NCBI GenBank assembly: GCA_903898335.1
Contig: CAIUEV010000082.1
Coordinates: 1 to 12,440, forward strand
Reading direction: 5' to 3'
DNA from: an uncultured bacterium
Lineage (GTDB): Bacteria > Patescibacteriota > Minisyncoccia > CAIUEV01
DNA length: 12,440 nucleotides
Below the pieces are notes generated by a model. It had not been told where the DNA came from and made no database searches. It saw nothing but the letters and a program-made list of their open reading frames with translations. The position numbers and the translations under genes are program-made. Below are positions 1-6,605 of the stretch, one piece after another; position 1 is the stretch's first letter; each line of letters opens with the position of its first letter.

Positions 1-20
1 ACCAACTGAGCTATCTCGGC
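1..20 (-). tRNA. tRNA, 5' end only (identity not determined)
   Basis: Read on the minus strand, this stretch gives GCCGAGATAGCTCAGTTGGT. That is a 7-base acceptor 5' strand (GCCGAGA), the TA of positions 8-9, and a D-arm start (GCTC, AGTTGGT). The gene runs off the left edge, so the anticodon is not visible and no amino acid is assigned. Its 5' end is at position 20, and it is transcribed away from the rRNA genes. A TATGAT-like -10 box on the minus strand (49 to 44) lies a plausible distance upstream, but no good -35 accompanies it. Confidence 0.85.
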
Positions 21-361
21 TTTTTAATTTACTTATTACTTAAATCATAAAAAAAATAAAAGAGCAAAAAACGATAAGTTTATAAAGTTAGAAAGTTTAT
101 AAAGTTAGAAAGTTTATAAAGTTAGAAAGTTTATAAAGTTATAAAGTTTATAAAGTTTATTAAAGAAATCTTATTGGTTAGCTTTTTAGCTTTACAAACT
201 CAATATCTTTACTCACTTTAAAAAATTTTAAACTTTACAAACTAAATAATTTGACAATTTAAAAGTATCTCATTAACTTTAACTTGCAAATTTGAATAAG
301 GTGTGATACCTTCACGGTGTTGCACTGGAAAAATTTCAGAGTTCCTTAAAAATCTGGTTAA
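21..361. other. AT-rich divergent intergenic region upstream of the rRNA locus
   Basis: No convincing gene was found. The region separates a leftward tRNA from the rightward 16S gene and should hold the rRNA promoter. The best -35 match is TTGACA at 251-256, but the hexamer 17 bases later (TAACTT, 274-279) is a poor -10, so the promoter is not fixed. Small hairpins follow: AAGGT/ACCTT at 298-302/308-312, overlapped by the competing GTGA/TCAC at 303-306/312-315. Two degenerate inverted copies of the tandem repeat unit, sharing CTTTACAAACT, lie at 190-200 and 233-243. Confidence 0.5.
76..160. repeat. Tandem repeat, 17-bp unit, about five copies
   Basis: The unit AAGTTTATAAAGTTAGA occurs exactly at 76-92, 93-109 and 110-126. 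It recurs with one change at 127-143 and two changes at 144-160. There are no spacers, so this is not a CRISPR array. The unit core TTTATAAA is palindromic. The 12-mer GTTTATAAAGTT inside the unit is the exact reverse complement of 2110-2121, in the 16S-5S spacer. Function is unknown; an upstream element for the rRNA promoter or a slippage-generated array are both possible. Confidence 0.85.
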
Positions 362-404
362 GTTTTTGATTTTTTACGGTTACCTATTTATTTCCTTGAT
401 AATC
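362..404 (+). other. Pre-16S processing stem, 5' arm
   Basis: This arm pairs with 2034-2072, downstream of the 16S, in two blocks. Positions 362-384 pair with 2050-2072 as 23 consecutive base pairs including three G-U. Positions 391-404 pair with 2034-2047 as 14 base pairs including one G-U. The blocks are separated by 385-390 opposite 2048-2049. Such stems bracket 16S in bacterial precursor rRNA and are the usual RNase III substrate, so that role is inferred by analogy. The pairing was found by direct inspection of both flanks. Confidence 0.8.
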
Positions 405-413
405 GTTATTTTA

Positions 414-441
414 GCAATTTTCGGCTTCGGCCGAGGATTGC
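414..441 (+). other. UUCG-capped leader hairpin upstream of 16S
   Basis: A 12-bp stem pairs 414-425 with 430-441, including two G-U pairs, and is closed by a C(UUCG)G tetraloop, an exceptionally stable loop. No T-run follows, so it is not an intrinsic terminator. It sits between the processing stem and the 16S 5' end. Its 3' arm overlaps a perfect 12-bp palindrome, GGATTGCAATCC, at 435-446. Roles in leader folding, antitermination or assembly are possible but not shown. Confidence 0.7.
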
Positions 442-472
442 AATCCACACAGTGTTTATACTGTTATATTTT

Positions 473-1975
<1,503 letters not shown>

Positions 1976-2103
1976 TAAGGAGACTAAATTTGAAAAGTTT
2001 TTAAATTTTTAAAAATTTTTCAATTAGGTCGGAGATTATCGAGGAAAATGGTGACCGTAAAGAGTCAAAAACGTTTGTTTCAGATTGATTTCGACTCTTT
2101 CAA
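1976..2103 (+). other. 16S 3' spacer with hairpins; no 23S gene or spacer tRNA
   Basis: The sequence just after the 16S can pair with its anti-Shine-Dalgarno tail (CTCCTT with AAGGAG). An 11-bp A/T-rich stem then pairs 1992-2002 with 2011-2021. The 3' arm of the 16S processing stem is at 2034-2072. AAAGAGTC (2059-2066) can alternatively pair with GACTCTTT (2093-2100); this hairpin cannot coexist with the outer part of the long-range stem. Neither tRNA-Ile nor tRNA-Ala, common in bacterial spacers, is present. Confidence 0.7.
2034..2072 (+). other. Pre-16S processing stem, 3' arm
   Basis: This is the partner of 362-404: 2034-2047 pairs with 391-404 and 2050-2072 pairs with 362-384. A further 6-bp block outside the main stem pairs 2081-2086 with 351-356. 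Both arms close completely around the 16S, so the 16S unit looks structurally intact. Confidence 0.8.
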
Positions 2104-2240
2104 TTATTGAACTTTATAAACGTATGAAAAAAGTCAAAGGTTTTAATGAGGGTTTTTTCTTGGCCAGTTGGATTTCGGCCCTTTTCATTCTCGTAGTAGG
2201 AATATTTCTTTTTATGTAGTTTATAGATCAAGTTCATTAA
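2104..2240 (+). repeat. Inverted repeat framing the 31-codon ORF
   Basis: Four paired blocks enclose 2122-2218. GAACTT (2109-2114) pairs with AAGTTC (2230-2235). TATAAAC (2115-2121) pairs with GTTTATA (2219-2225). T2108 pairs with A2236. After a T/T mismatch, 2104-2106 pairs with 2238-2240. A 4-base bulge, GATC, lies at 2226-2229. The 5' arm ends two bases before the ATG, and the 3' arm begins at the last base of the stop codon. In ordinary operons a comparable stem encloses the 23S rRNA. Confidence 0.7.
2124..2219 (+). CDS. Putative 31-residue single-span membrane microprotein in the 16S-5S spacer
   Basis: The reading frame is ATG to TAG. It begins MKKVKGFNEG, a basic ten-residue head, and continues with about 21 uninterrupted hydrophobic residues (FFLASWISALFILVVGIFLF) to the C-terminus. 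This predicts one transmembrane helix with the N-terminus inside. No Shine-Dalgarno is visible, but that is true of nearly all genes here. The ORF is framed by an inverted repeat and sits where the 23S gene is normally found. I do not recognise a family. It could be a real microprotein or a chance frame in spacer RNA. The clean basic-plus-hydrophobic composition and the framing favour a gene, without proving it. Confidence 0.4.
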   Translation: MKKVKGFNEGFFLASWISALFILVVGIFLFM

Positions 2241-2257
2241 AAATTACAACTCAGAGT

Positions 2258-2373
2258 CTTGGCGATTGAAGCGGAGGGGTTCCACCTGAACCCATACCGA
2301 ACTCAGCCGTTAAGCCCTCCAGCGCCGATGGTAGTGCTCCCTTGATGGAGTGTGAGAGTAGGTCGTCGCCAGG
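2258..2373 (+). rRNA. rrf: 5S ribosomal RNA
   Basis: The diagnostic 5S core is present: CCACCTGAACCCATACCGAACTCAG in pieces, then AGCGCCGATGGTAGTG, then GAGAGTAGG. Helix I pairs the two ends (CTTGGCGA with TCGCCAGG). Outside it, TACAACTCA (2245-2253) pairs with TGAGTTGTA (2378-2386), forming a processing stem. The gene lies about 280 bases after the 16S end with no 23S in between. A 6-bp hairpin (TAGAGA/TCTCTA, 2387-2403) follows but lacks a T-run, so transcription may continue into the downstream genes. Confidence 0.96.
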
Positions 2374-2428
2374 ACCTTGAGTTGTATAGAGAATAACTCT
2401 CTAATCAAAACCGATTAATCAGTTTTCA

Positions 2429-2743
2429 ATGTCGATTAACAAGAATAGTTCTCCTCTAAAATTACCGGAAAATTGTCTATATTGTAAGGCGAGCTTCGGT
2501 GAGAAAGATGTCGATTTAGTTGATGAAATAGGCGGAAATTCGGTCTATCACTTAACTTGTCATAACTGTGGAGTTTCTTTTATCTTCCATTTGGTTTTGG
2601 GAAGAGAGGGGATACTTTCAGTTGGAACAATGACCGACGCCGGCAAAGAAGACTTGGATAAACTTAAAAGAGGGGAAAATATAACGGCCGACGATGTGAT
2701 TTCGGCCTATATGGAAGCCAGGAAAGCTAATCAGAGAAAGTAA
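2429..2743 (+). CDS. Zinc-ribbon-like hypothetical protein, 104 aa
   Basis: The small protein carries two CxxC pairs, C16-x-x-C19 and C44-x-x-C47 (CHNC). They sit about 25 residues apart, the usual four-cysteine zinc-ribbon layout. A conserved-looking segment follows (VSFIFHLVLGREGILSVGTM, residues 49-68). The C-terminus is a charged helical region ending in basic residues (EARKANQRK). I have the impression that similar proteins are common in CPR genomes, but no function is known to me. It starts 55 bases after the 5S gene with no terminator between, and 63 bases before rplY, suggesting a link to ribosome or RNA biology. The ATG start has no Shine-Dalgarno. Nucleic-acid binding is inferred only from the zinc ribbon. 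Confidence 0.85.
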   Translation: MSINKNSSPLKLPENCLYCKASFGEKDVDLVDEIGGNSVYHLTCHNCGVSFIFHLVLGREGILSVGTMTDAGKEDLDKLKRGENITADDVISAYMEARKANQRK

Positions 2744-2751
2744 TTTTTAAC

Positions 2752-2779
2752 CTCAAGCTAAAAATTTTTTTGGCTTAAG
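2752..2779 (+). other. Hairpin between the zinc-ribbon gene and rplY
   Basis: AAGCTAAAA (2755-2763) pairs with TTTTGGCTT (2768-2776), and outer CT/AG pairs follow after one mismatch. The T-run is inside the stem rather than after it, so this is a weak terminator at best. It may be an attenuator or mRNA stabiliser in a polycistronic message. Confidence 0.3.
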
Positions 2780-2806
2780 ACTAAACGTTACTTTATTTTT
2801 TTCAAG

Positions 2807-3484
2807 ATGAACGCACAAGACTCGATTTTATTGAAGGCAAAGCTAAAGAATAATGACAAGATGAAAACTAAGCAGGCTCTTAAAGAGGGTCTGATTTTAG
2901 GTATTGTTTACGGAAAACACTTGGAAAAAAATATTCAAGTTATTTTTCCCCGTTTTGCTTTTAGAAAAGTGCTTGAGAAATCTGGAGGCGAAGGAACTTT
3001 AATCAAGCTGGAAATCGAGGGAGAGAAAGCCCCTTTGGACGTTATTATCCAAGAAGTTTCCTCTCAGATTTATTCCGGCAGAATTATTCACGTTGATTTT
3101 CTCGCTGTTAATGTCAACGAGGAAGTCGAAGTCGAAGTGCCAATTTCATTGGAAGGAATTGCTCCGGCCGTTAAAGACTTGGGCGGGGTCTTGCTTCAAA
3201 ATCTTGAGAGCGTTGAAGTTCGCTGCAAAGCCAAGGATATTCCAAAAGCCATATTAGTAGACGTTTCTTCATTGGCCACCTTCGAAGACATGATTGCCAT
3301 TAAAGACATAAAAGTCCCCGAAGGAATCGAAATTTTAGATAATGATGATGTGATCGTCGCTAAAGTGGATGAGCCTCGAACGGAAAGTGAAGTTGAGGGA
3401 GAAGGTCAATCAGCCGGTGCCGATGTCAAAACCGTTGAAGGAGTAGATAAGAAGCAGGAAGAAGCTAAAGAAGAGAAGAAATAG
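2807..3484 (+). CDS. rplY: Large-subunit ribosomal protein L25 (TL5/CTC type)
   Basis: L25 binds the 5S rRNA in the large subunit. The 225-residue protein is the long two-domain CTC/TL5 form, not the short E. coli form. An N-terminal 5S-binding domain covers about residues 6-100, with the family pattern [12 protein letters not shown] (25-36) and [13 protein letters not shown] (89-101). A beta-rich TL5 C-terminal domain covers about 104-188 ([37 protein letters not shown]). A low-complexity charged tail at 189-225 is rich in E and K. The ATG start places the usual L25 N-terminus correctly, and no Shine-Dalgarno is seen. The gene lies one short ORF away from the 5S gene whose product it binds, and 37 bases before rpsL on the same strand. 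Confidence 0.95.
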   Translation: MNAQDSILLKAKLKNNDKMKTKQALKEGLILGIVYGKHLEKNIQVIFPRFAFRKVLEKSGGEGTLIKLEIEGEKAPLDVIIQEVSSQIYSGRIIHVDFLAVNVNEEVEVEVPISLEGIAPAVKDLGGVLLQNLESVEVRCKAKDIPKAILVDVSSLATFEDMIAIKDIKVPEGIEILDNDDVIVAKVDEPRTESEVEGEGQSAGADVKTVEGVDKKQEEAKEEKK

Positions 3485-3521
3485 TTTTAGTTATTCGAAT
3501 TTAAACCTTAATTGCTTTAAA

Positions 3522-3947
3522 GTGCCAACCGTTAATCAAATAGTTCGCAAACCCAGAAAGAAAGTTATAAATAAATCAAAGTCTCCCGCTTTGCAGAGGG
3601 GTTTTAATTTATTAAAAAACAAACCTTTTACTTACGACAAAGGCTGCACTTTTAAGCGCGGTGTTTGCGTTAAAGTTGGAACTATGACCCCGAAGAAACC
3701 GAATTCCGCCCTCCGAAAGATTGCCAGAGTCAGATTGACGAACGGAATGGAAGTCACAGCCTATATTCCCGGTATAGGGCACAATCTTCAAGAACACTCT
3801 ATTGTTGTTATTCGCGGTGGAAGAGTCAAGGACTTACCCGGCGTTAGATATCATATCGTTCGAGGTGTACTTGATACAACGGGTGTTGAAAACCGTAAGA
3901 GAGGTCGCAGTAAGTACGGAGCTAAGACGCCAAAGAAGGCTGAGTAA
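3522..3947 (+). CDS. rpsL: Small-subunit ribosomal protein S12
   Basis: S12 lies at the decoding centre and helps monitor codon-anticodon pairing. The 141-residue sequence is unmistakable: [14 protein letters not shown] at the start, [20 protein letters not shown] (55-74), [10 protein letters not shown] (84-93), [18 protein letters not shown] (98-115), and [12 protein letters not shown] near the end. Lysines 58/59 and 103, equivalent to E. coli K42/K43 and the K87/K88 region where streptomycin resistance arises, are unmutated. Residues 25-45 carry the longer loop typical of Bacillus-type S12 rather than the short E. coli form. Translation starts at GTG; the canonical MPTVNQ N-terminus fixes this. 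It precedes rpsG by 21 bases, as in the classical str operon. Confidence 0.98.
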   Translation: MPTVNQIVRKPRKKVINKSKSPALQRGFNLLKNKPFTYDKGCTFKRGVCVKVGTMTPKKPNSALRKIARVRLTNGMEVTAYIPGIGHNLQEHSIVVIRGGRVKDLPGVRYHIVRGVLDTTGVENRKRGRSKYGAKTPKKAE

Positions 3948-3968
3948 ATCAATTAAAATTTTTACATT

Positions 3969-4421
3969 ATGTCAATCGAGAAAACTTATAAACCAGATCC
4001 TAAATTCGGCAGCGCTCTTCTCGGAAGATTCATTGGGCAAATAATGAAAGAAGGGAAGAAGTCTTGCGGTATTCGAGTCCTTTACCGAACATTGGACATT
4101 ATCAAAGAGCAGACCAAGAGGGATCCGCTGGAAGTTCTCGATGAAGCGATTAAGAATGTTTCCCCGTTACTTGAAGTCAAAGCCAAGAGAGTCGGCGGTG
4201 CCACTTATCAAATTCCGGTTCCCGTGATGGGAGGAAGAAAATTAACTTTGGCAATTCGTTGGATTTTAGCTGCTACTAGGGCCAAAAAGGGCAAGCCGAT
4301 GAGCCAAAGATTGGCTAACGAGATTATTGAAGCTTCCGAAAAAAGAGGTGCTTCTATCAAAAAACGAGACGATATTCAAAAAATGGCCGAGGCCAACCGA
4401 GCCTTCGCTCACTTTGCCTAG
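3969..4421 (+). CDS. rpsG: Small-subunit ribosomal protein S7
   Basis: S7 nucleates assembly of the 30S head on the 16S 3' domain. The 150-residue protein shows the family features: PDPKFGSALLGRFIGQIMKE (9-28), the core KRVGGATYQIPVPV, then RWILAATRAKKGKPMSQRLA, and the C-terminal MAEANRAFAHFA. The N-terminus is short: the usual basic MPRR-type leader is replaced by MSIEKTYK, and an in-frame stop just upstream excludes a longer version. In E. coli S7 represses its operon by binding a roughly 100-base rpsL-rpsG spacer. Here the gap is only 21 bases, so that mechanism is unlikely in the same form. A strong terminator follows, and fusA/tuf are not adjacent. Confidence 0.97.
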   Translation: MSIEKTYKPDPKFGSALLGRFIGQIMKEGKKSCGIRVLYRTLDIIKEQTKRDPLEVLDEAIKNVSPLLEVKAKRVGGATYQIPVPVMGGRKLTLAIRWILAATRAKKGKPMSQRLANEIIEASEKRGASIKKRDDIQKMAEANRAFAHFA

Positions 4422-4447
4422 AAATTAAATTTACGCATTAAAGTAAT

Positions 4448-4483
4448 AAAACGCAAGAAAATGGATTCTTGCGTTTTTTGTTT
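4448..4483. terminator. Bidirectional intrinsic terminator
   Basis: AAACGCAAGAA (4449-4459) pairs with TTCTTGCGTTT (4466-4476) around a 6-base loop, giving 11-12 bp. The plus strand then runs into TTTTTTG. On the minus strand the complementary arm is followed by TTTTATTAC. It therefore ends the S7 transcript and can also stop the converging glyS-operon transcript. It is the clearest terminator in the window. Confidence 0.93.
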
Positions 4484-4499
4484 GTTTCTACAAAATTCT

Positions 4500-4994
4500 C
4501 TACTCTGCATCTCTATTCCTTTTTTTCTTCTTCTTCCCCTCATCGGGATCTTTTTTCTTATCTTTCTTTTCCTTTTTCTCCTGAACCTTCTTTTTCTTTC
4601 TGTTACCGGATTTATTTTTCAGACTTATTTCCTCTGAAAAACTTTCCGATGACGAATTGGCGCTTAAGGAAAGACATCTTAAGCACTCTGAGTAGCGCTG
4701 CTCAAGAAATTCTTCAGGAGTGGAAGCCCTCAAAATAACAGGGTAATAATCAGAAATTCCGTAAAGAAAATCTTCATAAGATAAAGGGGAGAGATATTCA
4801 TACCTTATCGATTCTCCGTTTAATGTTCTATCCACAATCACCCCGATTGAGTTGAGTCCAATGCTTAAAGCGTCTTCGAGAATTTTGCTTTTGTCACCGT
4901 TGTCCAATTCTCTTCCACGAAAATTAGCAATGATTTCAAGAATATCCTTAAAATCATCGGCCACTTCACCACTAAAAGAAATGATGTCGCTCAT
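4500..4994 (-). CDS. Hypothetical protein with lysine-rich tail, 164 aa
   Basis: I do not recognise this protein. Residues 1-110 look globular, alternating helix-like acidic and hydrophobic segments (MSDIISFSGEVADDFKDILE; SYEDFLYGISDYYPVILRAS). They include a C104-x-x-C107 pair (CLRC). Residues 111-127 are serine/glutamate-rich, and 128-161 are a low-complexity tail dominated by lysine (RKKKK, KKEKKDKKK, GKKKKKR). Such tails often bind nucleic acid or acidic partners and are probably disordered; this is inference. The gene follows glyS by 42 bases on the same strand, so the two are likely co-transcribed. It carries the one consensus Shine-Dalgarno in the window, which fixes its ATG. It converges on rpsG across the shared terminator. 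Confidence 0.75.
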   Translation of the reverse strand: MSDIISFSGEVADDFKDILEIIANFRGRELDNGDKSKILEDALSIGLNSIGVIVDRTLNGESIRYEYLSPLSYEDFLYGISDYYPVILRASTPEEFLEQRYSECLRCLSLSANSSSESFSEEISLKNKSGNRKKKKVQEKKEKKDKKKDPDEGKKKKKRNRDAE

Positions 4995-5000
4995 TTTAGC

Positions 5001-5006
5001 CCTCCT
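5001..5006 (-). promoter_or_regulatory. Consensus Shine-Dalgarno AGGAGG for the lysine-rich-tail protein
   Basis: On the minus strand AGGAGG (within AGGAGGG) ends six bases before the ATG at 4994. It is perfectly complementary to the CCTCCT of the 16S 3' end at 1967-1972. No other gene in the window has a comparable site. Confidence 0.9.
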
Positions 5007-5036
5007 GTTGGTAGAAGAAAAGACAAACCAGTTTTT

Positions 5037-6449
5037 TTAAAGAGCTTTTTTGAGATAATCGCTTATCTCAGAGATTTTGATTCTTTTCTGTTGCATGGTA
5101 TCTCGATCTCTAATCGTTACCGATTCATCATTTAAAGTATCGAAATCAACTGTAACGCAATAAGGTGTGCCGATTTCATCCTGTCTTCGATATCTTTTAC
5201 CTATATTACCGTTATCATCGAATTCACAGACAAAATCGTTTTTCAAACTATCATAAAGTTGTTTTGCTTTTTCAACAATTTCCGGCTTGTTTTTCAACAA
5301 AGGGAAGATGGCAACTTTAATCGGTGCCAGCTTTTTGCTAATTTTCAAAACCGCCCTTGTTTCTTTTTCTCCCTTGGAGTTCTCAATTTCTTCCTCAACA
5401 TAAGCATTTTCCAAAAACATAAAGAATAATCGGTTCAGACCCACCGAGGTTTCCATTATATGCGGAATAAATTTCTGACCCGTTGCTTGATCAAAGTAAC
5501 TCAAATCTTGACCGGAGTGTTTCATGTGCTGTGATAAATCCCAGTCGCCTCTCGCATGAACGCCTTCTACTTCCTTAAAACCCCCCAAAGAGCCAAATTC
5601 AAATTCGATATCATACGCCTCGGAAGCATAATGTGCCAGCTTGTCATGCTTTGCCCAACGAATTCTTTCGGCCGGGATACCATTGTCCAAATACCACTGC
5701 CATCGATATTCCTTCCATTCATTATATTTCTTCTCCATCTCTTCCGGCTTCAGAAAATATTGCATTTCCATTTGTTCGAATTCTCTGGTTCTGAAGATGA
5801 ACTGCCTCGCCACAATCTCATTTCTAAAAGCCTTGCCTACTTGGGCAATACCGAAGGGCAATTTGGGATGAGAGGAGTCAATCACATTTTTGTAGTTGAG
5901 ATAGATCCCGCCACAAGTTTCCGGCCTTAAATAGACAACATTGTCTTCGCTTAGAACATCGGTTGGGGAACCCAAATTGGACTTCACCATCAGAGAAAAT
6001 TTCTTGGCTTCAGTCAAATCGACCGAGCCACAGTTGGAGCATTTCAACAGTCCGTCTTTTTTCAATCTTTCCAACTCTCCATTAATAAATTCAAGAGTGG
6101 CCTTGTCCGCATTAATTCCAAATTCTTCCAGCAAGTGATCCGCTCGAAAGCGCGCCTTGCATTTTTTACAATCAACCTGCGGATCGTCGAAACTGTCAAC
6201 ATGGCCGGAAGCAACCCAAGTTTTTGGATGCATAAAAATAGCGCTATCCAACCCATAAACGTCTTCTCTCATCTGAACAACACTTCTCCACCAAGAATCA
6301 CGAATATTATTTTTCAATAAAGCTCCATAATGACCGTAATCATAAACAGCGGCAAATCCACCGTAAATTTCCGAACTCTGAAACACGAACCCCCTTCTCT
6401 TGCAAAGAGAAACAATTTTTTGCATTCTGGATTGGCTTTCGTTTTCCAT
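5037..6449 (-). CDS. glyS: Glycyl-tRNA synthetase, alpha2 type
   Basis: This class II aminoacyl-tRNA synthetase charges tRNA-Gly with glycine using ATP. It is the single-chain homodimeric type, not the alpha2beta2 GlyQ+GlyS enzyme. Numbered from the ATG at 6449 (470 aa): MQKIVSLCKRRGFVF and the SSEIYGG start are at 9-32. Two CxxC pairs at 94/97 and 137/140 form a probable zinc-binding insert. Motif 2 (FRNE, then FRTREFEQME) is at about 209-228, WDLSQHMKHSGQDLSYFD at about 303-320, motif 3 (ETSVGLNRLFF) at about 333-343, and an anticodon-binding domain at about 375-470. A TTG at 6464 would add five residues, and an ATG at 6425 would match the shortest family N-termini. None of these starts has a Shine-Dalgarno, so 6449 is a judgement. 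It is the first gene of a likely two-gene operon. Confidence 0.96.
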   Translation of the reverse strand: MENESQSRMQKIVSLCKRRGFVFQSSEIYGGFAAVYDYGHYGALLKNNIRDSWWRSVVQMREDVYGLDSAIFMHPKTWVASGHVDSFDDPQVDCKKCKARFRADHLLEEFGINADKATLEFINGELERLKKDGLLKCSNCGSVDLTEAKKFSLMVKSNLGSPTDVLSEDNVVYLRPETCGGIYLNYKNVIDSSHPKLPFGIAQVGKAFRNEIVARQFIFRTREFEQMEMQYFLKPEEMEKKYNEWKEYRWQWYLDNGIPAERIRWAKHDKLAHYASEAYDIEFEFGSLGGFKEVEGVHARGDWDLSQHMKHSGQDLSYFDQATGQKFIPHIMETSVGLNRLFFMFLENAYVEEEIENSKGEKETRAVLKISKKLAPIKVAIFPLLKNKPEIVEKAKQLYDSLKNDFVCEFDDNGNIGKRYRRQDEIGTPYCVTVDFDTLNDESVTIRDRDTMQQKRIKISEISDYLKKAL

Positions 6450-6605
6450 TTGAGATAAAATCAAAATTAATTCCTAATGACTAAAAGGTAATATTGATTT
6501 TTGAAAATTACAATTCAGGAGTTAAAAACAAAAACAAATTTGCATGACCGATTTATTTTTTTTATTATTCAGATAGAATTTTTTAAGAAATAAACACAAA
6601 AAATA
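6450..6605. promoter_or_regulatory. Divergent intergenic region with candidate eno promoter
   Basis: This AT-rich gap separates leftward glyS from rightward eno and must carry both promoters. For eno, TTGCAT (6540-6545) and TATTAT (6563-6568) are spaced by 17 bases; TAGAAT at 6574-6579 is an alternative -10. For glyS only weak matches are seen, such as a TGTAAT-like -10 reading leftward. No operator-like palindrome stands out. Confidence 0.4.

Noticed and set aside
76..160. Possible CRISPR array
   Set aside because: The repeats are 17 bp and directly abutting, with no unique spacers and no cas genes.
2387..2428. Intrinsic terminator after 5S
   Set aside because: The TAGAGA/TCTCTA hairpin has only six base pairs and is followed by ATCAAAACC, not a T-run. 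The AAAAC/GTTTT pairing downstream is equally weak.
3802..4044. 80-codon frame overlapping the end of rpsL and start of rpsG
   Set aside because: It is out of frame with two unambiguous ribosomal protein genes and has no domain features.
6450..6464. Longer GlyRS starting at TTG 6464
   Set aside because: The extra five residues have no family support and there is no ribosome-binding site; ATG 6449 is the more conservative choice.
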